Of a DNA stretch of 64,000 nt, positions 30,185 through 40,789 are shown in pieces. The notes below the pieces were generated by a model that was given only the letters and a program-made list of their open reading frames with translations, made no database searches and had not been told where the DNA came from. The position numbers were made by a program, and so were the translations under genes. The DNA is taken from contig CAICTM010000007.1 in NCBI GenBank assembly GCA_903772945.1, positions 1 to 64,000 on the forward strand, given 5' to 3'. Numbering within the stretch: position 1 is the first letter of the stretch; each line of letters starts with the position of its first letter. Origin of the DNA: Seminavis robusta (Eukaryota; Bacillariophyta; Bacillariophyceae; Naviculales; Naviculaceae).

Positions 30185-33043
30185 ATGTGTCCTGGAGCTC
30201 CAGTACTTCCTGCTAGTGGCAGCAGTGACAGTATGGATGGCACTAGCAAGGCCAGTAGCACTGGTAGCAAGCAGATGCAGAGGATGAGGAGAAAGAGGAC
30301 AATGACTACAACAAGTGCTAGTACAAGTTCTACTAGTAATTCCACTAGTACTAGTACTAAAGTGTCTGTGAAGAGAGTGCTGAAGATTCTGAGATTGACA
30401 ATTGGACTTTGCGCTTTTGTTTTGATGTTTTTGTCACACTTGCATACTACCACAAGCAATGGAAACAATCAGTTGTCCTTTTTGAGAAAACAAAATTGGA
30501 GTGTCAAGCATCAGCAGAGTCAAAAAGGAAATCAAGAAAAAGATGAAAATGATCATCAAATTTTGTTGCAAAAGCAAAACATGCTCATTCAAAAAGATGC
30601 TCAACAGAATCCACAGTACACTCAAGACCTTCTCAATCAGCAGTTAGGTCTAGATCAAATCTATGCAGACAATCAGGATATTCAAATGGACATTCAAATG
30701 GATCATCTACATCTACCTATTCAGGAGCAAGATGGACAAGATGGAGATGAAGATGAATTTCCTCTATCAGATTCTGATTCTTCTTCACATTTGCAACACA
30801 GACTCTTGGGACAATCTCATCTGCAACTTCAGTCAATTCCTCTTCCTCTCCCCCTCAACAATCCACACACCCAACAAATCAATCCACACAATAACCTACA
30901 AAGACAACTACAACTGCAAACCACTACTACTGGAAAAAGACAAAAACTATCCATTCCCTTTTGGGATCAACAGCGACTGTTCAAGTCCAGAAACTCTTGG
31001 AAACTCATGGTTGCCATTCTAGCCCAAGATTGTATGCCCAAGTACTCTCAGCCTAACAACAAGAATGCTACTGCACCCATCAAATTTCCCACCTTGCTCA
31101 CACTGCAGGATGCACTCGAAAACACGAACCATGCCACACATGTCATTCTATACTTGCCACAATCACCCAATTCCACTCTATTCCCAAACCTATCCGTATC
31201 CATGCAGTACAATCACAAACACTGTCAGGCAAAACTACTCGCCATGATTCACACACAATTCCAAACACACATTGAAAATCAACAATTGCAACTCGTTCAT
31301 GGCATTGTCAATCCACTCCCCGCACGAATTGCCTACGATTATACACACAAGTTACCCAATGCATTCCAACAACTCGAACAAATGAAATTGCCACAAGAAC
31401 AAGTCGCACTCTCGCAAGAAAAAATTAAAAAACGACTCTCCATTGGACAACTCATGCTCGAACAACAATACTCGCTGGGGCTCGATTTTGCCTACATTGC
31501 CGAATTGGCGTATCGCCAACACGATGATTTGCTCTTTTTTCTCACGGCCGGGACACGATTGACACCCGACATTCGAAAGCAACAATCACAAACGCCACAA
31601 CAACGAGCTCTCGACTATGGATTGGCATTGATTCAACAATACGAAAACTTTCAACAACGATTGTCACACGATCTTCTCGTTCATCGATTCTGTTACATGT
31701 CCTTTCTACAAGAAGATACATGGTTCGAGTTACCGCCGCCCAATGCCACGTCCGATCAAATACCACCCCGCTATCAAGATAAGTTGCAATTGCCCACGGG
31801 AATACTCATGGAACGACATGGACTCTACCGCATGTCCATGATTTTGAGATCGTTACTGCCGTATCACAAGCATTCCACGGCGGGACTGGTCCAAAAATAC
31901 TGTAATGATCTACTCTGGCAAGCACAAATTCTACAACCGGTCGGGGCGGCACAACTCAATCTCACGACGCTGGAAGAAGCGACATTTCCGCCCGTCTTGT
32001 GGATCGATCAAGATGATACATCCGTTCAACCAGAATTGCCGCAATACAAAAATGCCCTGCAGCAAGAACAGCTCCGACAATTCGAAGCCTACGTGGCGGC
32101 CACGGCGTCCTGGACCATTCCGGAATGGGTCACCGTCGACAATCGACAAATTGGACCGCAACGAGCAGAAGCCGTTCTACCGGCCGATCTAATTCAATTG
32201 CCAAATCAACCGCAAGCAGCACCACCACAACAGCCGAAACGCAAAATTACCTTTTTGGTACCGACATCGACACGACCCAATGGCATCAAGAATCTGTACG
32301 TGACGCAAAGTCTCAATCAATTGTTCCCCTTGATTCGACGCGATTTACGAGATCCCGACACTGGAAAATTACAAGCGGCCGTCTTGTTGGTGATTTGTGG
32401 CAACACCCAAGATGAGCTAGATGATCATCAAGATGGATTGTGGGAATACTACGGTCCCGAAATCAAAGAGGGCATTCTCGAAATTGTATCGACCAACCTC
32501 GAGACGTATCCCAGTCTGCACGATTTGCCCAACAATTACAACGACAATGAAGCGCGGTTGCGATGGCGGTCCAAACAAAATTTGGATATTTCGTCCAGTT
32601 TCTTTGCCGCCAAGGGACGATCCGAGTACATTATGTTGTTGGAAGACGATACGGGATATCGAGACAAGTTCACGCCGACGCTCAAGGCCATGATGCAAGC
32701 GGATCAACGACAAGAAGCGGTCTATGTTCCCGATCCCAAAGTGACGGGGATTACTGTCCCTCCGGAACAAGATTATTGGCAGCACACGTTTGCGCAAGTG
32801 CATTTTGGATTTGGGTACAGTGGCGTGTTGATTCACGATGACGATGCGCTGGTCTATGCCGTGGTGCATTACGTCTTGATGGACGAGAAACCCTGCGACC
32901 TCATGTTCTTGGCCAATCACTTGCAAGGACAAGTGTTGGACCAAAAGTGGCGATGGCAAATGAAACGAGTCCTGTTGACCCATCTGGGAAGTGTCTCCAG
33001 TTTGAAGGGAAAATTCCAACCTGTGTGGGGGAAAATGGGATAA
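30185..33043 (+). CDS. GT54 N-acetylglucosaminyltransferase, MGAT4-like
   Basis: 952 residues, intronless. Residues 1-65 are a Ser/Thr-rich cytoplasmic tail, about 66-87 a single membrane anchor (VLKILRLTIGLCAFVLMFL) and 90-310 a Gln/His-rich stem, the layout of a Golgi type II glycosyltransferase. The catalytic region lies at about 685-945: KITFLVPTSTRPNG, then LRWRSKQNLD, the metal-binding LEDD (about 819-822), DEKPCDLMFLANHL and HLGSVSSLKGK. Each has a counterpart, in the same order, in vertebrate MGAT4 as I recall it. MGAT4 adds a beta-1,4 GlcNAc branch to the alpha-1,3 mannose arm of N-glycans. The middle 310-680 region is longer than in animals. Acceptor specificity cannot be read from sequence. 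Confidence 0.82.
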   Translation: MCPGAPVLPASGSSDSMDGTSKASSTGSKQMQRMRRKRTMTTTSASTSSTSNSTSTSTKVSVKRVLKILRLTIGLCAFVLMFLSHLHTTTSNGNNQLSFLRKQNWSVKHQQSQKGNQEKDENDHQILLQKQNMLIQKDAQQNPQYTQDLLNQQLGLDQIYADNQDIQMDIQMDHLHLPIQEQDGQDGDEDEFPLSDSDSSSHLQHRLLGQSHLQLQSIPLPLPLNNPHTQQINPHNNLQRQLQLQTTTTGKRQKLSIPFWDQQRLFKSRNSWKLMVAILAQDCMPKYSQPNNKNATAPIKFPTLLTLQDALENTNHATHVILYLPQSPNSTLFPNLSVSMQYNHKHCQAKLLAMIHTQFQTHIENQQLQLVHGIVNPLPARIAYDYTHKLPNAFQQLEQMKLPQEQVALSQEKIKKRLSIGQLMLEQQYSLGLDFAYIAELAYRQHDDLLFFLTAGTRLTPDIRKQQSQTPQQRALDYGLALIQQYENFQQRLSHDLLVHRFCYMSFLQEDTWFELPPPNATSDQIPPRYQDKLQLPTGILMERHGLYRMSMILRSLLPYHKHSTAGLVQKYCNDLLWQAQILQPVGAAQLNLTTLEEATFPPVLWIDQDDTSVQPELPQYKNALQQEQLRQFEAYVAATASWTIPEWVTVDNRQIGPQRAEAVLPADLIQLPNQPQAAPPQQPKRKITFLVPTSTRPNGIKNLYVTQSLNQLFPLIRRDLRDPDTGKLQAAVLLVICGNTQDELDDHQDGLWEYYGPEIKEGILEIVSTNLETYPSLHDLPNNYNDNEARLRWRSKQNLDISSSFFAAKGRSEYIMLLEDDTGYRDKFTPTLKAMMQADQRQEAVYVPDPKVTGITVPPEQDYWQHTFAQVHFGFGYSGVLIHDDDALVYAVVHYVLMDEKPCDLMFLANHLQGQVLDQKWRWQMKRVLLTHLGSVSSLKGKFQPVWGKMG

Positions 33044-33876
33044 AACAATCTGCTTGTTGCATGTTCCATCGATTGCGGGCATTTTGTAGTAGCTTTGTAA
33101 TCGTGCGTGCGGCCCACCAGAATGGCTGCAGTCTAAATACTTCGTTTTTGCATGATAGTGCGTGATGTGCATACTGCGGCTGGAATCGTGGCTTTGACGG
33201 GCAGAGGCTATCAACTGCGTGACCACATGATACGGTTGGGTGGCTGCACTGCGAACGAACCAATGAACCAACGAACGCCCGAAAACGTTCATGGCTACAG
33301 CATCGCGGCACCGTGAACGAACGATTGCTCTTCCAAACATCCAACCCAAAAACGTTCATCGCGACAACATCAGACGCGTAACCAGCTATAGAGCCAGAGA
33401 CGATCGAACACGATATCACGTAGGCGCCCCAAATGATGCGTAGTCGCTAAGTACGACGAAATACGGGGGGGCAGCCGTGCCAACACAAGTTCAATCCGAG
33501 ATCATAAAGTAGGGGCAAGTGTGCATAGAGCAATGTACCCGCGGATCGAATCGCACCTCTTCACTTGCCGCCAGCATTATAGTCCTCCGCATCGTTACAT
33601 TAGTCGAGCAAGTGGCAGGACAAGGGCATGTGGGTTATTTTGCCCCAACGTTCGCTCGAAATCCCCTACGACTCGAGCTGCCGTTGTTGTACCGTATTCT
33701 TCCCAAAGCAATCTCTTCCGGGCGAACCGCTCAATCGATTCCATACGATACGGTACGGTAGCTAATAGCTGGTCACATGCATAATCCCGCGGAAGGATGC
33801 ATGCATTCAAATAATTGGAACCCCAACCAAACTCTCTCTACCTATTTAGCACGTGCTAGCGTGCAGCTGCCCTTAT
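33044..33876. other. Intergenic between converging genes
   Basis: A short direct repeat (AAAACGTTCATGGCTACAGC at 33281 and a diverged copy at 33349) lies in a GAAC-rich stretch. No gene recognised. Confidence 0.45.
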
Positions 33877-35701
33877 TTAGGAACACTCGCAATCGGCAAA
33901 ATAATAACAGGACGAACCGTCCACCTTTTCGCAGTCCAAACAAACTCGTTTGTGCCCTGCCAAGCACAACTGAAGTGGCAAGTTGCCCGTAATATTGTTC
34001 CTGTGCAATTCGAGATCACTGATTCCTTTCAATCCTTCCCCCCACTCGACCGGAATGGTACCGGTCAGTCGATTGTCACTCAGGTCCAGTTTCTGCATAG
34101 AGCTCATGTCTCCCCATTCGTTTGGTAATGCACCAAAGAGTCGATTGTGTTGGAGAAAAAGGAGCTGCAGATTGGACAATTCCGCCCACTCGGCTGGAAG
34201 TGCCCAGCCTAGTTGGTTGTTGGATAGATCCAGCTCGACCAGATTCTCCAAATTCCCAATCTCTGCCGGCAGTGTTCCGGCCAAGCCAGAATTGGAAAAA
34301 TCGATGGACTGGAGAAGGGAAAGTGCACCCAGTATGGTTGGAAGGAAGGAATTTGTCATATTGGACCCTGTGAAATCCAATACTGCCAGATTGGTCAAAG
34401 TTGCCAGCTGCTCTGGTAGAAAATCTGGAAGAGATTGCTGAGAAGGGATATTGGTGACATGTATTGCTTTTAACCCCGTCAAAAGATCAATCTCCGGTGG
34501 CAAAGAGCCACCGAAATTTTCAATCCCATCCAACCGAAGCGTCTCCCATACACCATCCGTGTCACAACAAGGATCTTCCATTATTATTGGAGATGGAGTG
34601 CTGCTGGTTATTGTGGCGGTTTGATTATTTGGTCCTGGTAATTGTCTTGGCACTGGCGGTTCCCATTTGCATTCGGTTGTGTCGTAAGAAAGCCAGGAAT
34701 GAGGTTGATCCCAACTTGGACCATTCGTAGAAAAGTAAATTGTGGCCAATGCAAACCTCTGTGCGAGCTGCCATGGAGGAATTTGCCGCAAGTTTGGGTC
34801 CTGGCCGATCCAGCGATATGCCTCTGCTTGTGTGGACGTGGGTTGGTGTCGAATCATTCGAAGCGTGGAAGCATCCAAATTGTTATTGAGTGCGGGGATG
34901 CCTAGTTCGTTTGTCGTGCCCTCTTCTTTGTCACTGGGTTGTATCAGAACAACTACAAAGATCACCACTATCAAAATAACCACCATCACACAGACAACAG
35001 CAACGATTGTATATGTCTTCTTGACCTTGGAATTGTTTGAGCGATTGAAATCTTGTGGCTGCTCGTTATTGTTGTCGAAGTGAGTTTGGTCTGACGTTCT
35101 GGCAAGAGCCGTGTCTGAGTCAGCATTGTTGATTTCAATGCTACTACATGCAGTGGTCCTACATGCAACCTCTTGATTGTTTTGGGCACTCCTGTTGGTA
35201 GAGTTGACTCTACCAACTAATTGAAAGGAAACTTTGTTCCTGTGTGATCCATCTTGGCTGAATGCTCCCACGAGTGTGTGTGGTCGTTGCACAGGTAGGG
35301 GTTCCACAGGTGGCAGTGCTGTAGGTTCTACTATTTGCCAGGTGTCCAATGGGTTGCTTTGGTGGGTTGTTGTGGACAGTCTACTATTAATAGACATGTC
35401 AGTGGAAGCCAATGACACGCCGGACGCCCTCATCTGAAGATTGTGTGGAGTCTCACACACCTGGTCCTGATCTTGGTCTTTAGGATGGAGTTCATTTTGT
35501 GTCAGAACATGCTGCCTGTAGCCACTGATGGGGTGATGAACACCCTCATTCCTTTCTCCGCCATCACTTCTTTTGACATCCATCCCGTTCGACCCTACAC
35601 CCTCCTCACCATTTGGCATTGGCATGGGTTGAAGATCAGGGGTATACATAAAATCGGGGGATGAACTTGAAGCCTTCAAGGCAAGTCCAGCCACTAAGTT
35701 G

Positions 35702-35734
<33 letters not shown>

Positions 35735-36084
35735 AGTGGCAGGGGATCCCTTTCCTCCAACACTGAATTCTCTGAGACTGGCCAGGTTGGTGTGCCAAGG
35801 GGGTTGGTCTGTAAAGACAAGACTGGAGCCACTGGCACAGATGCTGGCTTTTGGTGGATGTCCTCCAGAATTCTTATTGGAGTTGGATGCTTGCCATTTT
35901 CTTTTTGCGACAGAACATGTTGCTTGTAGACACTAATGGGGTCATCACCATCCTCATTTATTTCTCGGCCAGCCCTGCCATTGTCCTGTGTCCCGGTCGA
36001 CCCTACGCCATCCTCGCCATTTGGCGTTGGCATGGGCTGCAGCTCCTTCAGGGCAAGTTCATGATCGGCATCCCAGGACCACAT
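33877..36084 (-). CDS. LRR membrane protein with duplicated cytoplasmic module
   Basis: 735 residues, single exon. Residues 1-355 are a disordered N-terminal tail, 357-381 a membrane span, and the rest is extracellular. A cap (QAEAYRWIGQDP, QRFALATIYFSTNGPSW, WLSYDTTECKW) is followed by about seven plant-type LRRs (LxGxLPxE repeats) and a Cys-rich end. The tail contains a tandem internal repeat: residues 14-120 and 149-266 both hold LQPMPxPNGE, PISxYxQHVL, NPLxT and PLPxQ, and the DNA of the two halves is also similar. A (CAACAG)n Gln run (118-127) lies between them. The same short motifs occur once in the gene at 42789. It lacks a kinase domain, so signalling must go through tail partners. 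Predicted orientation is N-in, C-out. Confidence 0.85.
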
Positions 36085-37250
36085 GTGATACAGTATCAGA
36101 TATCAGAACAGATGATCAGTTTGTTGTCCAGGAGGAATTCGAGCGGTAATAGACAAAAAAGCAGTCCAGGAAGATGAATAATGAAATGATGTCCATCCAT
36201 GCAGCGCTGCCGCCTCCGGCCGTCGGTCTGTGGGAATTCGTCGGAGATTGAGAAAGCCAGCTAAGCGGCTTACAAATTGGGCAAACCTTTCTCAAAAATT
36301 GAAATTGAACACTGCTACCGGTATGATGGTGGTGATAATCAAAATCTGCTTCTTCAAGAACCCAACACTCTCACCGCGTACGGTAGATTGTAGCTAGCTA
36401 GTAACCTGCATTATTAAACAAGAGAATCCCGCCCTGTAGTGGTTCCCTCATAATACGGGTACCGGTACGTTTCCGTCCTACTGAGCATTGCCCTTGCTCA
36501 TGCCGCTGCGATGTGCCTCCATGGTTCTTGAGTCCCTGCTTCTATGGTACTGTACAGAAGCCGAGGGGGGTTCAGGACTAGCTAACGGTGATGTGATCAA
36601 GGGAAGCCATTGTCGCGTAGCCACTGTGGATCACTTCGGTTTGGTTAGACACGAACGCAGCATTAGATGTTTCTCCATTCCAGGGACAACCATTTGCACG
36701 AGCCCACGTTAATTAATTAAAACTTCCACATTAAAATAGCATCCCTTTGAGGAGTGATAGTTCAAGTCTCTGAAAGCCATCTTGCCCACAAGTGGGCCCA
36801 TCCAGAAACAAGAATGCGGGAAGGCATCACAGTCTACAGTACATGTGTGTAGGACCCAGCCACGGAATGATCCGCAGTCGTGTGGTTGCAGCTTGGCGGG
36901 TTTAGAAACAAGCCAGCTAAGTGCCCAAAACGCATCAAATCAGATCTGATGCATCATCGGCATCCTTTAGCACGTACTAGTAGAGTCCATGGCAAACGTC
37001 CTCTGATCAGCTCGAGCATAGAGTAGGGAAATTATATATATCTAAGGAAGCCGAGCTGAGATAGTTGTGGTCCATATTATAAAGTATTCCTTACATGGAC
37101 CCACCCATCGAGATAGAAGAGGGAGGAGCCCAAGCAAGCGTCTCTAGCTAGCTAGTGCCTCGTTTCTCGTTTGGGACGGTTGTCGATTGTCCCGTCGTTC
37201 TGCATCTTTCGGGCGAGGACTTCCCTCCATCCATCCCAGTAACAATACCA
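36085..37250. promoter_or_regulatory. Divergent spacer, LRR gene and HET/TPR gene
   Basis: About 1.2 kb between two divergent start codons. A TATA-like ATTATATATATC sits at 37030-37041, about 210 bases before the plus-strand ATG. CTAGCTAGCTAG words lie at 36390 and 37144. A shared promoter is only a possibility. Confidence 0.35.
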
Positions 37251-38963
37251 ATGGATGCTACATCGGATCTACCAGTACATGATGGCAAAAGTAAGGAACA
37301 CAAAGAGGAATCATCCGTTGAACCCGAGTCGATGCAGCTAGATACTCTTGGTGTCAGCATCCATCACCTGAAACATATCTTCTTGGAGAGAGAGGTCGAA
37401 CGACCAAAAAAGAATGCCACAACAGGACACTTCCTTTCTAGACACTCCAGCATCTGCGAAATTGAGGATTTAGAAGGTCCTCCTGGTGTCATCCGAACAA
37501 AGGGTGCTACCACTACCTGCCCCTTGGATGGAAAAATGGGTGCTGCCTATGTTCATTGCCTGCAAGGAGAGGACCATGTTGGAGAGGCAACTCACATGCT
37601 CAGCTATTCCTGGGATTACACGATTGGAGATATTGTGGATACCCTTTCCGACTATTGCCTCCAAAATGAGCTTGATGCCAAGAGGTCCTATATCTGGATA
37701 TGCTGCCTCTGTGTCAATCAACACAGGGTGGTCGAGAATACCACCCAAGAGAAGTCTGGAATGATTGCCTCTGCTGCCAAGGTGGACTTCTTTGCAATCT
37801 TTGGAGAATGTGTCAAAAGGATTGGACATGTGCTGGCCATGATGGCTCCCTGGAACGCACCAGTGTACATCACTCGAGTCTGGTGTATTTTTGAAATCTT
37901 TACAGCTCACACCACAGAGGGGTGCAAACTGGACATTGTCATGCCACCCAAAGAGAAGCTATCACTAGAGCAGGATGTTGTTGAGAGTGGAGAAGGCATC
38001 AATGCTGTCTATGAGACACTTGGGAACACTAAAGTTGAAAATGCCAAATCATCAGTCACAAGTGATAGGCTGGCTATTCTTGGCCAAATAGAATATGATG
38101 TTGGATACTCTGTGCTCAACAATCTAGTCAATGACTTGTTGCGTGGGTGGATGCATGGTGTCCTTGCTCAGTTGGTGAGGGCTCGAGAAAACACCAACAA
38201 TGAAGACTATGTTGAGTTCTGCAATAAAATTGGGATCATTCTTCTGTACAATGGTGAACACGATGCAGCCATGAAACTCCACCAAACTGCTCTGACAATT
38301 TGTGAGACTGTGTTGGGTGAGAATCATAGTGAAACAGCTGCAACCTACGGCAATATTGGTTCGGTTCTGGATGATATGGGTGACTATGAAGGGGCCTTGG
38401 CAAAGAACAAGAAAGCTCTTGCCATTCGACTATCAGCATTGGGCAAGGATCATCTTGATGTGGCAACCAGCTACAACAATATTGGTTCTGCTCTGTACAA
38501 AATAGGCGACTATGACGGTGCTTTGGCAAAGTACAAGGAAGCTCTTGGCATTAGACTGTCAGCGTTGGGCAAGAATCATCCTGATGTGGCAACAACCCAC
38601 AACAACATTGGGGTTGTATTGTGGAAACTGGGAGACTATCAAGGTGCTTTGTCAAAGCATGAGGAGGCTCTTGCCATTCGATTGTCAGCATTGGGTGAGA
38701 ATCATCCTGATGTGGCAACCACCTACAGCAATATTGGTGTGGTGATGTTTTGTATGGGTGACTATTCTGGGGCCTTGTTAAAATTTCAAGCATGTCTTGC
38801 AATTGAGGAGCTAGTACTGGGAATCAACCATCCCAACACCAAGACTTGCCTGGAGCGGATTGAACTTATCAAGTCAGAAATGCAGCAACGTGTTTGCCCA
38901 CTGTGCTGTTTGTGTTCATTGTGTTGTTCTCTTTCATGTTTAGTAGTAGCTTTAACTATTTAG
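37251..38963 (+). CDS. HET/TIR-like domain plus TPR protein
   Basis: 570 residues from the ATG at 37251 (the open frame extends upstream without an ATG). Residues about 105-290 contain HMLSYSWDYTIGDIVDTL, YIWICCLCVNQH (146-157) and ITRVWCIFEIFTA (207-219). These match in order the Y-hydrophobic strand, the WID-x-x-CINQ-like box and the RVWxxxE box that define HET-type domains, a TIR-related fold used in fungal incompatibility and cell death. Residues about 319-536 are five 42-residue TPRs of the kinesin-light-chain/nephrocystin type (DVATxYNNIGxxLxxxGDYxGAL). The end is Cys-rich and hydrophobic (CPLCCLCSLCC), possibly lipidated. The gene sits among LRR genes. A role in recognition-triggered signalling is inferred, not shown. 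Confidence 0.65.
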   Translation: MDATSDLPVHDGKSKEHKEESSVEPESMQLDTLGVSIHHLKHIFLEREVERPKKNATTGHFLSRHSSICEIEDLEGPPGVIRTKGATTTCPLDGKMGAAYVHCLQGEDHVGEATHMLSYSWDYTIGDIVDTLSDYCLQNELDAKRSYIWICCLCVNQHRVVENTTQEKSGMIASAAKVDFFAIFGECVKRIGHVLAMMAPWNAPVYITRVWCIFEIFTAHTTEGCKLDIVMPPKEKLSLEQDVVESGEGINAVYETLGNTKVENAKSSVTSDRLAILGQIEYDVGYSVLNNLVNDLLRGWMHGVLAQLVRARENTNNEDYVEFCNKIGIILLYNGEHDAAMKLHQTALTICETVLGENHSETAATYGNIGSVLDDMGDYEGALAKNKKALAIRLSALGKDHLDVATSYNNIGSALYKIGDYDGALAKYKEALGIRLSALGKNHPDVATTHNNIGVVLWKLGDYQGALSKHEEALAIRLSALGENHPDVATTYSNIGVVMFCMGDYSGALLKFQACLAIEELVLGINHPNTKTCLERIELIKSEMQQRVCPLCCLCSLCCSLSCLVVALTI

Positions 38964-39137
38964 AAGGAAACAGTCTCATGATCCGGAAACGGTGAATGTC
39001 CGCATAGTCGTTTGGCACTGGCTATACGCCACTCTAGTGTGTGCACTACGCCACTGCAGGGGATGTCTCCACGGAAGACGAGAAATCGATGATGATCATG
39101 GACGCAAGGAGCGACTATGCGCAATCGAACCTTTCAT
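38964..39137. other. Short spacer
   Basis: 3' flank of the HET/TPR gene; nothing recognised. Confidence 0.4.
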
Positions 39138-40268
39138 GGATCTGTTACTAGAAGTCTATAGAATCAGATGATTCTATAGAATGGAAAAAAAATCTGTAGA
39201 ATGGTCTGATTCTATAGAATACTTGAGGGAGGTATACTAGAATTCTATAGAATCAGATCAATCTATAGAATCAAAGTATGTGAGAATCTGTAGAAATCGT
39301 ATTCTATAGAATCACACATCATATTCTATAGAATCACACATCATATTCTATAGAATCAACTAAATTTTCTCTTGATTCTATAGAATCATCTTCAATTTTT
39401 CTGATTCTATAGAATGAAACATGAAAATCTGTAGAATGTTGCTGCTCTGTGATACTGGCGGTAGTACTGTTGTTGCCATTGGACGACATTGAGGCTGGTG
39501 ATAGAGCATGCATCAATCCACAGACTTGACTCTCTCCTTGTTATCCGGATCGATCGATCGATTGATCGTGGACAATGATTGATGGTTGATTGTTGTTCTT
39601 CAAATTCCACCAACTTGAATGTCAGTGGCCAAGAACTGACTGCCAATGAGGGGTGGCTTTCAGTTCTGCACCGGAGACGGTCGGCTTGAGTGAGGCTTGA
39701 TAGAAGAGGTGGAACGATCCCATTCGAATAATTCAAGAACAACTCCCCGAGATCTGACTGCCTTCCCTCAGTCCATAGAAATAAATGAGGGATGGCTTTT
39801 GAATCTGCACCTTCAACAATGCTCTTGATAATCAATCCATTGATAGATTCAACAATACCGGTACATGTACTCTTATTGTCGGTCAAGCTCCATATTCAGT
39901 CAATGAAGGAGAGAATACTGATGAGGCTGTCAATTCTATGAGAAGTCAGTGCTTTGCCTTCAATAATACACTTGATAATAGACTTACCTTATTGCAATAC
40001 GACTGTAGTAGCAGTAGCAGTAGTAGTACATGTAGCAGTAGCAGTAGCAGTAGTAGCGATGGATTGATCCACTATCCACTGATGAGGCTGTGGCACAACG
40101 CCATGTGTTGCTGCTGTTGTTGTTTGTTGCTCTTGCTGGTGCCGCTGTGGAAGGGTGCTGTGACCTTTCTGTGCCCTTCCCATTCTATAGAATGAAAACC
40201 GCTGATTCTATAGAATGGTCTCTGATTCTATAGAATGGCAAATTCCATAGACTTCTAGCATCAGATCC
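39138..40268. mobile_element. Inverted-repeat element with TTCTATAGAA palindromes
   Basis: A 1131-base segment with inverted ends: GGATCTG, three mismatched bases, then CTAGAAGTCTATAGAAT at the left (39138), matched by the complement at the right (to 40268) with one mismatch. Inside the left end (39150-39440) are at least ten copies of the perfect palindrome TTCTATAGAA, most within GATTCTATAGAATC, plus variants with ATCTGTAGAAT. Three more lie inside the right end (40180-40235). ACACATCAT plus the palindrome is tandemly doubled at 39309-39352. The interior holds an (AGTAGC)n stretch (40005-40060) and no recognised transposase. It is best explained as a non-autonomous DNA transposon with subterminal transposase-binding repeats. 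Confidence 0.65.
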
Positions 40269-40789
40269 TACAGTATTCCATCCCTCGGGCACCATCCCTC
40301 GTCCCTTCTTTTTGTTTTCGCAGCGGCATCGCTCACTCCTTTCGACCTACCAGATCTTTCGTACAGAGATATTGTGGAAGAGCCGTACTATGGAGCGTTC
40401 ACGAATTCCGTTACAGGCCCCAATTTCATCCATCGCGAGTTGCACGGTGGCTTCGACAAGAGTATTCGGAGGTCACTTTCTCGCCCGCATCGATCCTTAC
40501 AACGTACTATTTTACAGCTACTACACGAGGAATCGCTCGGTCAAGGGATACCGGTACGATATAGATGGCGTTCTCGAAAGCATGCATGCATGCAATGTCC
40601 AAAACGGACGAGCACGCTGGTCAACTTATTCCGGCATCACGAGAAGCAGCTGGCACATCGGTTCATTCTACTGGTACTGCACTACCGCTGCGTCCAGTCG
40701 TCCACTGACCACATCGTCAGTCATACTCGGGCCGGTTCAACATCACTGATTCCTTTCAGCCACATCGAACACGAACCAACCCCACATAA

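Noticed and set aside
32417-33349. 310-residue minus-strand frame
   Set aside because: It is antisense to the GT54 gene, whose plus-strand protein has clear family motifs; the minus translation has no protein-like pattern.
39150-40240. CRISPR-like appearance of short palindromes at intervals
   Set aside because: Spacing is irregular, repeats are only 10-14 bases, the context is eukaryotic and there are inverted ends; a transposon explains it better.
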